A stretch of 27,851 nucleotides of DNA from an uncultured Lachnospiraceae bacterium (GTDB lineage Bacteria; Bacillota; Clostridia; Lachnospirales; Lachnospiraceae), in the NCBI GenBank assembly GCA_910579505.1, contig CAJTTZ010000024.1, forward strand, positions 1 to 27,851. The letters are read 5' to 3'. Each line of letters opens with the position of its first letter. Within the stretch, counting starts at the first letter, position 1. The notes beneath the pieces were generated by a model. The model had not been told where the DNA came from, did no database searches, and saw nothing but the letters and a program-made list of their open reading frames with translations. A program made the position numbers and the translations under genes. Below are positions 7,271-14,988 of this stretch, in pieces.

Positions 7271-9070
7271 TTAGCCCCGATAATTCTCCGCCTGCAGCCG
7301 ATACAGCGAAGCATACTCCCCGTTCTGTTCCATCAGTTCAAGGTGCGAACCTCTCTCCCGTATCCTGCCGTTTTTCATATAGAATACAATATCCGCGTCG
7401 CGCACGGACGACAGTCTGTGTGATATGAAAAACAAAATTCTGTCTTTTCCGTACTCTTTTATATTTTCAAATAAATGGTACTCCGCAAGAGGGTCGAGCG
7501 CGCTGCTCGGTTCGTCAAACACCGCAACGGGACTGTCCTTTGCAAAAGCTCTCGCCGCCAGTATCTTCTGGTTCTGTCCGCCGGAAAGCACCGCGCCCTC
7601 CTTGGAAAACTCACGGGTAAGGATCGTTTTTTCCCGCAAAGCCCGGCTTTCTATCTCCTCACTTATATCCGCCAGTTTTAGTGCCTGCCACACCCTTTTT
7701 TTGTCTTCCTCCGGCGTCGTATGCTGTCCCATCAGCACATTCTCCTCCACGGTGTCCGCAAAAATTTTCCCGTTCTGGAAAGCCGTGGCAAACAGGTTCC
7801 GATACGCCTTCACCTGATATTCCCGGATATCAATGCCGTTCACCAAAATCCGCCCCTCAGCCGGGTCATAAAGCCGCATCAGCAGTTTCACCAGCGTGCT
7901 TTTTCCCGCGCCGTTATACCCCGCCAGCGCCACACTCTGATTTCCCTCTATCTTAAAATGAATGTCCTTCAGCACATAGCCGCCCTCTTTATAACCGAAG
8001 GACACATGCTCAAACTCCACCGTGCGGATCGGAAGCTCCGGCATAAGCCCTTCCTGATCCTCCGGGATGGCGGGCACATACTCCAGAAAGTGCCTCGTCT
8101 GCTCGATATACAATCCGTTTTTCACGATCACCATCACCGCATCCACAAATTCGTTCAGAATCCATGTATTTTCGTTCATAACCGTCAAAATGACCGCCAT
8201 TTCCGCAAAAACCATCGTCCCGGTGACCGATACGCGGTAGCCGGAGTAGAGAACCGCCCCCTCCTGCGGCAGCAAAAAGATAAAATACTGGAACATGCAG
8301 AAAAGAATGATATTTCCCAGAGAGTACCGGGCAATTACTTTCTGTATGGAAGCGACAACCCCGTCGTACTGCTTTTTAAGCAGGCGAAAAACGTTTGTCA
8401 TCCGAATTTCCTTCGCGTACTCGCCAAGGTGAAGCGTCCTGTTCACATAGTCCGCCATTCTCTGAAAAACAATGTTTTCCTTTTCCATACGGAAGATCCT
8501 GCCGTTTAAGACGCCGTAAAAGACAAAGTTACCCACAATCGGAAAAAGGGCAAAAAGAATCGCCAGATGGTCAATCTGCCAGATAATGACTGCCGCCGCA
8601 ATCATGGCTGCAAATCTCGCCACAACCTGACAGACGCCCTGCAGCATATCCGACAGCTTTACATGCGCCTGACTGACCGCCATCATATATTCGTTGTAAA
8701 AATCACTGTCCTCAAAGCAGCGCAGATCAACCTGACACGCCTTGTCATACAACATTTTGTTGACCCCGTCATATAGCTCCACGTCCGTAATCGGTTTGAC
8801 GTACACGTCAAAAAACAGACTGAACAGCTCAAGCAGGGCTTCCAACGCTACAACGCTGCCGACATACAGCATCATTTTCTCAAAAGCCACCCGCTTCATT
8901 GCCAGATCAAGAATAAAGCGGATCAGCACACAGGAAACCAGCAGCCAGTCCACATACATGAAAATCCAATACAGAAATTCCAGAAGAACCCGCTTTTTGC
9001 TGATTGTCCACGCTGTATTCAGCACGAATTTGCAGGATGAAACTGTACGGTACACAAAATTTTCTTTCAT
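7271..9070 (-). CDS. ABC exporter half-transporter, type B copy 2 (permease-ATPase)
   Basis: The 599-residue protein has a membrane domain (about 1-340) and an ATPase domain with GYNGAGKS (384-391), Q-loop FQNGK, signature LSGGQ, VFDEPSSALD and H551, so both halves of the presumed heterodimer look catalytically complete. The start at 9070 gives an ATGA overlap with the type A copy 1 gene (stop 9067-9069) and matches the paralogue at 10889-12688, which argues against the longer frame from 9097. A gap of 111 bases separates its stop from the next type A gene. That gap holds no clear gene and no convincing terminator. Export of a peptide, lipid or drug is plausible for this class; nothing in the sequence identifies the cargo. 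Confidence 0.88.
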   Translation of the reverse strand: MKENFVYRTVSSCKFVLNTAWTISKKRVLLEFLYWIFMYVDWLLVSCVLIRFILDLAMKRVAFEKMMLYVGSVVALEALLELFSLFFDVYVKPITDVELYDGVNKMLYDKACQVDLRCFEDSDFYNEYMMAVSQAHVKLSDMLQGVCQVVARFAAMIAAAVIIWQIDHLAILFALFPIVGNFVFYGVLNGRIFRMEKENIVFQRMADYVNRTLHLGEYAKEIRMTNVFRLLKKQYDGVVASIQKVIARYSLGNIILFCMFQYFIFLLPQEGAVLYSGYRVSVTGTMVFAEMAVILTVMNENTWILNEFVDAVMVIVKNGLYIEQTRHFLEYVPAIPEDQEGLMPELPIRTVEFEHVSFGYKEGGYVLKDIHFKIEGNQSVALAGYNGAGKSTLVKLLMRLYDPAEGRILVNGIDIREYQVKAYRNLFATAFQNGKIFADTVEENVLMGQHTTPEEDKKRVWQALKLADISEEIESRALREKTILTREFSKEGAVLSGGQNQKILAARAFAKDSPVAVFDEPSSALDPLAEYHLFENIKEYGKDRILFFISHRLSSVRDADIVFYMKNGRIRERGSHLELMEQNGEYASLYRLQAENYRG

Positions 9071-10869
9071 ATATATAACCCCGCCTGTATCTTCCACATC
9101 GCCGCATACTTTCCGCCACTTGTAAGCAGCTCCTCGTGCGTGCCAGCTTCTACGATCCTGCCCTTCTCCATCATATAAATACAGTCCGCGTCCCGCACGG
9201 TGGACAGTCTGTGGGATATGAAGATCACCGTCTTATCCTTGGCGATCTCATTTAATTCCTGATTCAGCCTGTACTCCGCCAGCGGGTCGAGGGCACTGCT
9301 CGGTTCATCCATGATAATCAGATTCTGCTTGCGGTAGAGCGTGCGGGCGATTGCCACCTTCTGCGCCTCCCCGCCCGAAAGGTTCACGCCGTCCTTCTCA
9401 AACTCTGTGGTGAGCGGCGTCTCAATCTGGTAGGAAAGGCGATTATTCTCCAAGGTAAAATGCGCGTCATACAACGCCCTCTCCACCAGATAATTCTCTT
9501 CCCGGCTGCCGTTTTCCACGTCCATCAGCACGTTTTCCTTGAGTGATGCCGCATATATTTTAAAATCCTGAAATACGGAGCCAATGCTGCGCCGATATGC
9601 CATGATCTGATAATTTCTGATATCCATTCCGTGATAGCAGATTCTTCCCCCGTCTGGGTCATATAACCGCAAAAGCAGTTTCACCAGCGTAGTCTTGCCG
9701 GAGCCGTTGTAGCCCACCAGCGCGATTTTCTGTCCCGGTTCCACGGTGAGCGTCACGTCACGCAATACCTGCTGCCCCGGAAGATACCCAAAATCCACAT
9801 GCTCCACCGAGAGGCTGCCGCTGCCCTCCGGCACGGGCTTTTCCCCTCTCGATACAATCGTCGGCTCCATCTGCAGAAATTCCCGGATTCGATAAATGTA
9901 AGCCGAGTTTTCCGCCACCGTCCGAAAACTGAGAATCACGACTTCTATATTATTGGAGGCACGCCAGATACAGGAACGGCTCGTGACAAGCTGCGCCCCC
10001 GACAACACCCGCAGAACAAGCATCTGATATAAAAGAAGCGTCCAAACCGCGCCCTCCTTGACAAGCCTCGCCAAAAACCCCTCGCGGAGCAGACCATACA
10101 GAAACAGCGATTTCCCGAACTTTTTATTGACTTCCTCTATCTTATGGTTTTCCTCCGCGTATTCCGTCCGACATTCCTCTTTCATCTGCGGATACAGGCG
10201 CAGTTCCCCGGCGTAGTCGGACAGATAAAATACCCGGTTCCCATACTCCCGCTGCTGCTCATGGGGCAGCCGCTCCATACGTGCCTCCACCGCCTTTTTG
10301 TTCTCCTGCAGGACACAGAGCAGTTCAAACGGAAGAATTGCCGCCAAAATCAACAACGCGACGGGGTTAATATAGGCACAATAGACGAGCGTGCAGGCGA
10401 TACCGACTGACCGCGCGATGACAGAGTTTTCAAAAACGAGAAACCTGTCCAGACAGCGGTCCGTCTCCTCCGTCGCCAGAATAAAAGTCTCATAAAAATC
10501 CTTGTCGTCATAACAGGACAGGTCGATCTCCTTTGATTTCTCATAAATTTCCATCCGCAGCGCCTGATACAGCGTTTGTTTTCCCCGCGGGAACACATAG
10601 TGTTTGTAGATGGCAAAAGTCACCGTTGACACCGCTATCGCCCCCATCAGTATACCCATACACATAAGGATCTTACGAAACTCTCCGCCCTCTTCCGCCA
10701 CGGTCAGCACATAATTCACCGCAAAGGTAAATTCAAAAAAGATGGAAACCTGCAGCTTAACCGCCTCAAACAGGTGGTATGCCATAAACCCCGGCGCGTG
10801 TTTGAAACAAAATTTTGTCAGAAACCACTGCTGCGCGATCACCTGCCGCCATGTAAGCATGTCTTTCAT
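9067..10869 (-). CDS. ABC exporter half-transporter, type A copy 1 (permease-ATPase)
   Basis: The 600-residue protein has a transmembrane domain (about 1-340) followed by an ATPase with Walker A GYNGSGKT (386-393), Q434, signature LSGGE (497-501), catalytic E522 after IIMD, SALD (525-528) and H553. AAAGGAA lies about 12 bases before the ATG, an arrangement repeated before copy 2. It starts 19 bases after the type B copy 1 stop and overlaps the type B copy 2 start by four bases, so the four subunits form one translational chain. The membrane domain is clearly more diverged from copy 2 than the ATPase domain, which suggests different cargo or selection on the pore. Confidence 0.88.
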   Translation of the reverse strand: MKDMLTWRQVIAQQWFLTKFCFKHAPGFMAYHLFEAVKLQVSIFFEFTFAVNYVLTVAEEGGEFRKILMCMGILMGAIAVSTVTFAIYKHYVFPRGKQTLYQALRMEIYEKSKEIDLSCYDDKDFYETFILATEETDRCLDRFLVFENSVIARSVGIACTLVYCAYINPVALLILAAILPFELLCVLQENKKAVEARMERLPHEQQREYGNRVFYLSDYAGELRLYPQMKEECRTEYAEENHKIEEVNKKFGKSLFLYGLLREGFLARLVKEGAVWTLLLYQMLVLRVLSGAQLVTSRSCIWRASNNIEVVILSFRTVAENSAYIYRIREFLQMEPTIVSRGEKPVPEGSGSLSVEHVDFGYLPGQQVLRDVTLTVEPGQKIALVGYNGSGKTTLVKLLLRLYDPDGGRICYHGMDIRNYQIMAYRRSIGSVFQDFKIYAASLKENVLMDVENGSREENYLVERALYDAHFTLENNRLSYQIETPLTTEFEKDGVNLSGGEAQKVAIARTLYRKQNLIIMDEPSSALDPLAEYRLNQELNEIAKDKTVIFISHRLSTVRDADCIYMMEKGRIVEAGTHEELLTSGGKYAAMWKIQAGLYI

Positions 10870-10888
10870 TGTGATATCAATTCCTTTC

Positions 10889-12688
10889 TCATGTCAAATA
10901 ATTCTCCGCCTGCAGCCGGTACAGCGAAGCGTACTCCCCGTTCCGGCTCATCAATTCGCTGTGTGACCCCCGCTCCTGAATCCTTCCGTTTTTTAGATAA
11001 AAGACCTCGTCCGCATCCCGCACGGAAGATAATCTATGGGAGATAAAAAACAGAATCCTGTCCTTTCCATACTCCCTGATGTTTTTAAATAAATGGTACT
11101 CCGCTATCGGGTCAAGGGCGCTGCTGGGCTCGTCAAACACCGCAATCGGGCTGTCCTTCGCAAAAGCCCTCGCCGCCAGTATCTTCTGGTTCTGCCCGCC
11201 GGAAAATACCACGCCTTCCTTGGAAAACTCACGGGTGAGGATCGTCTTTTCCTTAAGCGGCTGGCCCGCTACCTCCTCATACATATCCGCCAGCTTGAGC
11301 GCCCGCTCTACTTTTTCCCGATCCTGTTTTTCGCCCGTGTGCCGGCCCATGAGAATATTTTCTTCAATGGTATTGGCAAAAATTTTTCCGTTTTGGAAAG
11401 CCGCGGCAAACAAGTCCCGGTATGCCTTTACCTGATATTCCCGGATGTCAATGCCGTTCACCAGTATCCGTCCCTCGCTTGGATCGTAAAGCCGCATCAG
11501 CAGTTTCATCAGCGTACTTTTCCCGGCGCCGTTATACCCCGCCAGCGCCACGCTCTGACTGCCCTCGATCTTAAAGTGAATGTCCCTGAGAACCCAGTCC
11601 CCCTCTTTGTATCCAAAAGACACATGCTCAAATTCCACACTGCGAATCGGAAGCTCCGGCAAAATTCCTTCCTGATCTTCCGGGATCGCAGGCTCATATT
11701 GCAGGAAATGCCTCGTCTGCTCCAGATACAGGCCATTCTTGACAATCGCCATCACCGAATCCGCAAACCCGATCAGCGTCCATGTGTTGGAGTTCATCGT
11801 CGTCTGGATCACCGCCATCTGCGCAAACACCATAGTGCCGCTGACCAGCACCCGGTAGCCGGCGTAGAGCACCGCCCCCTCCTGCAGTAAAGTAAAGGTA
11901 AAATACTGGAACAGCCAGAACAGGATCATATTTCCCAGAGAATAATTTCCGATCACCTTGCGGATTGCGGCAACCGCTTTGTCATACTGCTTTTTCAGCA
12001 GCCGGAATACATTGGTCATCCGTATCTCTTTCGCATATTCCCCCAGATGTACCGTGCGGTTCACATAGTCAGCCATTCTCTGGAATACGATATTTTCCCG
12101 CTCCATGCGGAAAATCCGGCTGTTTAATACACCGTAAAACACGAAATTGCCGAGAATCGGAAAGATAATAAACAGCGCCGCCAGGCGGTCAATCTGATAG
12201 ATAATGACCATGCCGCAGATCATGGCGACAAATCTCGCCAGAATCTGGCAGACCCCTTCCAGTGTTTCCGGCAGTTTCGTGTGCGCCTGACTGACCGCCA
12301 TCATATACTCATTGTAAAACTCGCTGTCCTCAAAACAGCGCATATCCACCTGACACGCCTTGTCATACAACATTTTGTTGATGCCGTCGTACAATTTCAC
12401 ATCCGTGACCGGCTTCACATACGATTCAAAATACCGGCTGTATATTTTTAAAAGCGCTTCCAACAGCACGACACTCCAGACATACACCATCATTTTTTCA
12501 AAAGAAGTCCGTTTCATCGCCATATCCAGAATAAAGCGGATCAGGACGCAGGAGACCAGAAGCCAGTCCACATACATAAAAGCCCAATGTAAAAATTCCA
12601 GAATTACCCGTTTTTTACTGATTCTCCACCCGGTTTTCAGCGCGAAACTGCAGGATGAAAATGTCCGATATAAAAAGCCTTCTTTCAT
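10889..12688 (-). CDS. ABC exporter half-transporter, type B copy 1 (permease-ATPase), first gene of operon
   Basis: The 599-residue protein has a membrane domain (1-340), then Walker A GYNGAGKS (384-391), Q432, a signature with Phe in place of Leu (FSGGQ, 495-499), Walker B ending in D519-E520, SALD and H551. It is colinear with copy 2 at 7271-9070. The start has AAAGGGAG about seven bases upstream. It is the first gene of the ABC operon and diverges from the acetyltransferase/LytTR genes. A strong 12-bp hairpin lies in its leader. The neighbouring two-component genes suggest regulated expression. Confidence 0.88.
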   Translation of the reverse strand: MKEGFLYRTFSSCSFALKTGWRISKKRVILEFLHWAFMYVDWLLVSCVLIRFILDMAMKRTSFEKMMVYVWSVVLLEALLKIYSRYFESYVKPVTDVKLYDGINKMLYDKACQVDMRCFEDSEFYNEYMMAVSQAHTKLPETLEGVCQILARFVAMICGMVIIYQIDRLAALFIIFPILGNFVFYGVLNSRIFRMERENIVFQRMADYVNRTVHLGEYAKEIRMTNVFRLLKKQYDKAVAAIRKVIGNYSLGNMILFWLFQYFTFTLLQEGAVLYAGYRVLVSGTMVFAQMAVIQTTMNSNTWTLIGFADSVMAIVKNGLYLEQTRHFLQYEPAIPEDQEGILPELPIRSVEFEHVSFGYKEGDWVLRDIHFKIEGSQSVALAGYNGAGKSTLMKLLMRLYDPSEGRILVNGIDIREYQVKAYRDLFAAAFQNGKIFANTIEENILMGRHTGEKQDREKVERALKLADMYEEVAGQPLKEKTILTREFSKEGVVFSGGQNQKILAARAFAKDSPIAVFDEPSSALDPIAEYHLFKNIREYGKDRILFFISHRLSSVRDADEVFYLKNGRIQERGSHSELMSRNGEYASLYRLQAENYLT

Positions 12689-12713
12689 GGCGCACTCCCT
12701 TTCTTGCAGTACA

Positions 12714-12742
12714 AGCCCGGAAAGTTCCCTACTTTCCGGGCT
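12714..12742 (-). promoter_or_regulatory. Strong leader hairpin upstream of the ABC operon
   Basis: A perfect 12-bp inverted repeat (AGCCCGGAAAGT at 12714-12725, ACTTTCCGGGCT at 12731-12742) has a five-base loop, which reads AGGGA on the minus strand. It ends 25 bases before the start codon of the first ABC gene. A smaller GGGC/GCCC hairpin adjoins it upstream in the transcript. No T-tract follows, so an mRNA-stability or regulatory leader is more likely than a terminator. Confidence 0.5.
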
Positions 12743-12780
12743 GACGGGCTTTGCCCTGCGTACCGCGATTGGCTACAGAC

Positions 12781-12809
12781 ATAATATATCACAAAAAGGC
12801 CGCACTCAT
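12781..12809 (-). promoter_or_regulatory. Candidate weak promoter of the ABC operon
   Basis: On the minus strand a -10-like TATTAT (12786 to 12781) is preceded 17 bases upstream by a non-consensus -35 (ATGAGT, 12809 to 12804). A poor -35 close to the direct repeats at 12817-12849 fits an activator-dependent promoter. The assignment is tentative. Confidence 0.35.
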
Positions 12810-12816
12810 TTTAGAT

Positions 12817-12849
12817 GTCCTCCAATTCCCCCTTTTTTGTCCTTTAATT
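12817..12849. promoter_or_regulatory. Direct repeats with 22-bp period, candidate LytTR operator
   Basis: GTCCTCCAATT (12817-12827) and GTCCTTTAATT (12839-12849) are 9/11 identical and start exactly 22 bases apart, two helical turns. LytTR regulators typically bind two direct repeats of about 9 bp with this period. The site lies in the divergent gap between the ABC operon and the genes that include a LytTR regulator. Confidence 0.45.
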
Positions 12850-12853
12850 GTCG

Positions 12854-12882
12854 TTGCGCACACGGGGAATATTAATTATACT
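12854..12882 (+). promoter_or_regulatory. Promoter of the acetyltransferase/LytTR/kinase genes
   Basis: TTGCGC (12854-12859) and TATACT (12877-12882) are separated by 17 bases. The predicted start is near 12889, about 23 bases before the acetyltransferase ATG. Confidence 0.5.
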
Positions 12883-12911
12883 TACTATATACCAAATAAT
12901 CGGGGGCTTAT

Positions 12912-13382
12912 ATGCAGACACAAATAAAAGAAGAACCTAATCAAGAAGTTGACCCTATTGGAAGAGAAAATGACTTCCAATTAGTTGACAACCACCTGAC
13001 CCCGGAAGACTTTGTCCACTTGAAAACAGCCACCGGGTTTATAGAAAGACCGTTAGCGCAAGTTTGCAAAGCCCTTGCCAACGACCTGTTTGATGTATCC
13101 ATACGTTATGAAGGAACTATGGTTGGAATGGGACGACTGGTCGGTGACGGGGCAATGTACTGGTACTTGCAGGACATCATCGTCCAGCCGGAATATCAGG
13201 GACAGGGCATTGGCAGAATGATTGTAAACCGACTTTTGGAATATATTAAAGAAAATGCAATGCCGGGAACCAAGATAGAGATCGGTCTGACTGCTGTAAA
13301 GGGAAAAGAGCCCTTCTATGAAAAATTTGGCTTTTCCAGCGGTTCTTCCGGCATGAAAAAATGGATGGAAATCGACATCTGA
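12912..13382 (+). CDS. GNAT-family N-acetyltransferase
   Basis: The 156-residue protein has GNAT motif A: a beta strand DIIVQPEYQ followed by the acetyl-CoA pyrophosphate loop QGQGIG (about 99-104) and a helix (RMIVNRLLEYIKE). The C-terminal part, EPFYEKFGF, is the usual motif B region. It transfers an acetyl group from acetyl-CoA to an amine, with unknown acceptor. The N-terminal 25 residues look like an extension outside the domain. The start has GGGGG five bases upstream, and a promoter lies about 30 bases upstream. The LytTR regulator follows after 32 bases, probably in the same transcript. It may modify a small molecule related to the exporters, but this is inference. Confidence 0.85.
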   Translation: MQTQIKEEPNQEVDPIGRENDFQLVDNHLTPEDFVHLKTATGFIERPLAQVCKALANDLFDVSIRYEGTMVGMGRLVGDGAMYWYLQDIIVQPEYQGQGIGRMIVNRLLEYIKENAMPGTKIEIGLTAVKGKEPFYEKFGFSSGSSGMKKWMEIDI

Positions 13383-13414
13383 CGACACACTGACAAAAAG
13401 GAATCCAACTAATT

Positions 13415-14161
13415 ATGCTGCAAATTGCAATCTGCGACGACGAGACGCTTCTTTTAGACGAAATTAAAGAAATAACGGAAGGCTGTATGAGGCAGCAGCA
13501 GACCTTTTCCATTCTGTCAACTTACACAAGCGGAAAGGATCTCTTCTATGACATTCAGGACGGCAAACGTTTTGACCTTCTGCTCCTCGACATTGAAATG
13601 CCCGGGCTTTCCGGGATGGAGCTGGCAAAGCGGGTTCACGACCTTCTGCCCGACGCACTGATGATCTTTGTGACCGCTCACTACAAATATGCCGTGGACG
13701 CTTATGAACTTCATATTTTCCGCTATATTCCCAAAAACCAGTTGAAAGAACGGCTGCCCCACGCACTGAAGGACGCGGTTTCCCTTCTGGAAATCCAGAA
13801 TACGGACTCCTATATTATCAGCAGCCAGAACCGCCTTGAACGCATTCCCTACAAGGAAATTCTCTATATTGAAAAGGACGGCAAAAACGCCCTCTTCCAT
13901 ACCGCCGCATCCGGGAAGCCGGAGGAATCTGACGCCGACCAGAACAGGCGCGTGCGCAAGACACTGGCGGAAGTATTTGACGAGCTGCGCTCCGGGGAAT
14001 TTTATTTTATCGAGCGGGGATATATAGTGAATCTGCGGCATGTGACAGGAATTTCCCACACCGACTGCATTCTGACGGATCAGACGCGCCTGCCCGTTTC
14101 CCAGAGCCGCCTGCCGGAGTTAAAGAAACAATTAAACAGATACTGGCAGGACAAAATCTGA
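13415..14161 (+). CDS. LytTR-family response regulator
   Basis: The 248-residue protein has a receiver domain with the acidic pair D8/D9, phosphoacceptor D59 (LLLLDIEMPG), T87 and K107, followed by a LytTR DNA-binding domain (about 132-246; IPYKEILYIEKDGKN, then FYFIERGYIVNLRHV). This is the AgrA/VirR/ComE class that activates promoters through paired direct repeats. AAAGGAA lies upstream of the ATG. It is followed by a GHKL kinase, the usual partner. The nearest likely targets are the divergent ABC operon and its own transcript, given the direct repeats in the gap. Confidence 0.92.
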   Translation: MLQIAICDDETLLLDEIKEITEGCMRQQQTFSILSTYTSGKDLFYDIQDGKRFDLLLLDIEMPGLSGMELAKRVHDLLPDALMIFVTAHYKYAVDAYELHIFRYIPKNQLKERLPHALKDAVSLLEIQNTDSYIISSQNRLERIPYKEILYIEKDGKNALFHTAASGKPEESDADQNRRVRKTLAEVFDELRSGEFYFIERGYIVNLRHVTGISHTDCILTDQTRLPVSQSRLPELKKQLNRYWQDKI

Positions 14162-14198
14162 CAACGCCGTATAAATCCTGCCCCAACAGCAACTATCA

Positions 14199-14217
14199 GA
14201 AAATACCTCGTATTTTC
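14199..14217 (+). repeat. Small perfect hairpin between the regulator and kinase genes
   Basis: GAAAATAC (14199-14206) and GTATTTTC (14210-14217) form an 8-bp stem with a three-base loop, 22 bases before the kinase start. It is AT-rich and followed by only a few T residues, so its effect on read-through is uncertain. Confidence 0.4.
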
Positions 14218-14239
14218 CATAAAAATGTTAGAGGTTCCT

Positions 14240-14908
14240 ATGTTTCAAACACGCAATAATAAGATCCGTTTTTTAGAAAGAAAAAATCAGGTGCTGGAAG
14301 AAAACTATCACCTTCTCACCGATTTATACCAGAAAAACGAGCGCTTATACCACGACATGAATCATCACCTGCAGATGATCTATCACCTTGCAAAGAAGCA
14401 TGAAATTTCCGAAATTACGGAGTACGTCAACTCCATCAGCGCGCCCATCAACGAACTGTCCGACACCACATGGAGCGGCGTTGACATTGTGGACGCCATA
14501 TTAAATCACACCGTCCTTGACGCGAAAAAGCAGGGAATTGAGATGGATGTGAACGCAGAATTTCCAAAAGACTGTAACATTACTTCCGACGACCTGTGCG
14601 TCATTTTATTTAATTTACTGGACAATGCCATGGAGGCGTGCCAGCATTATATGCGGCAGACAAAAACGCCGCCCCGTATCGAGGTGACACTGCGCAGAAT
14701 CCATCAATTTTTAATCATCAAAATACAAAATCCCTGCGTACCGCCCAGAAAGCTGTTCGGGATTTTTCCCACCACAAAAGCCGACGCCCGCCATCACGGA
14801 ATCGGTCTTCGCAATGTGCGGGAAAAGGTGGAAAAATACAACGGCAGTCTGGAATTTGACGTGGAGGGAAATGTATTTACTGTAACGGCGCTACTGTTTT
14901 TTGAGTAG
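14240..14908 (+). CDS. GHKL-type sensor histidine kinase lacking a membrane sensor domain
   Basis: The 222-residue protein starts with a coiled-coil-like segment, then an HPK10-type H-box YHDMNHHLQ with phosphoacceptor H38, an N-box NLLDNAMEA (125-133) and a G-box GIGLRNV (187-193), ending with the short GHKL ATPase. AgrC-like kinases normally carry five to seven membrane spans before this part; here none is visible, nor is there an upstream frame that would supply them. It is therefore cytoplasmic, takes its signal from a partner, or is a shortened form. The start at 14240 is chosen over 14225 because AGAGG lies five bases upstream. It follows the LytTR regulator by about 80 bases. Confidence 0.85.
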   Translation: MFQTRNNKIRFLERKNQVLEENYHLLTDLYQKNERLYHDMNHHLQMIYHLAKKHEISEITEYVNSISAPINELSDTTWSGVDIVDAILNHTVLDAKKQGIEMDVNAEFPKDCNITSDDLCVILFNLLDNAMEACQHYMRQTKTPPRIEVTLRRIHQFLIIKIQNPCVPPRKLFGIFPTTKADARHHGIGLRNVREKVEKYNGSLEFDVEGNVFTVTALLFFE

Positions 14909-14988
14909 ATAGATTTCCTTCAAATTCTCAATAGCAAGACCTGGGTCCATCGTATGAAAATATAAATAGTAATATATCAACTGTTATG

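Larger units (their letters stand above)
5330..12688 (-). repeat. Tandem duplication of a two-gene ABC exporter unit (B-A-B-A)
   Basis: Unit 1 is 12688 to 9067 and unit 2 is 9070 to 5330. Corresponding proteins are colinear, and the same ribosome site and spacing are kept before both type A genes. The copies have diverged, so the duplication is not recent. Confidence 0.85.

Noticed and set aside
7721..8509. Plus-strand frame of 262 codons antisense to the ABC type B gene (and its counterpart at 11093-11890)
   Set aside because: Both are shadows of the same paralogous genes; they occur at equivalent places because the genes are duplicated.
14909..14988. Regulatory or small gene content between the kinase and lipoprotein genes
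   Set aside because: This is a short AT-rich convergent gap with no stable hairpin or frame.
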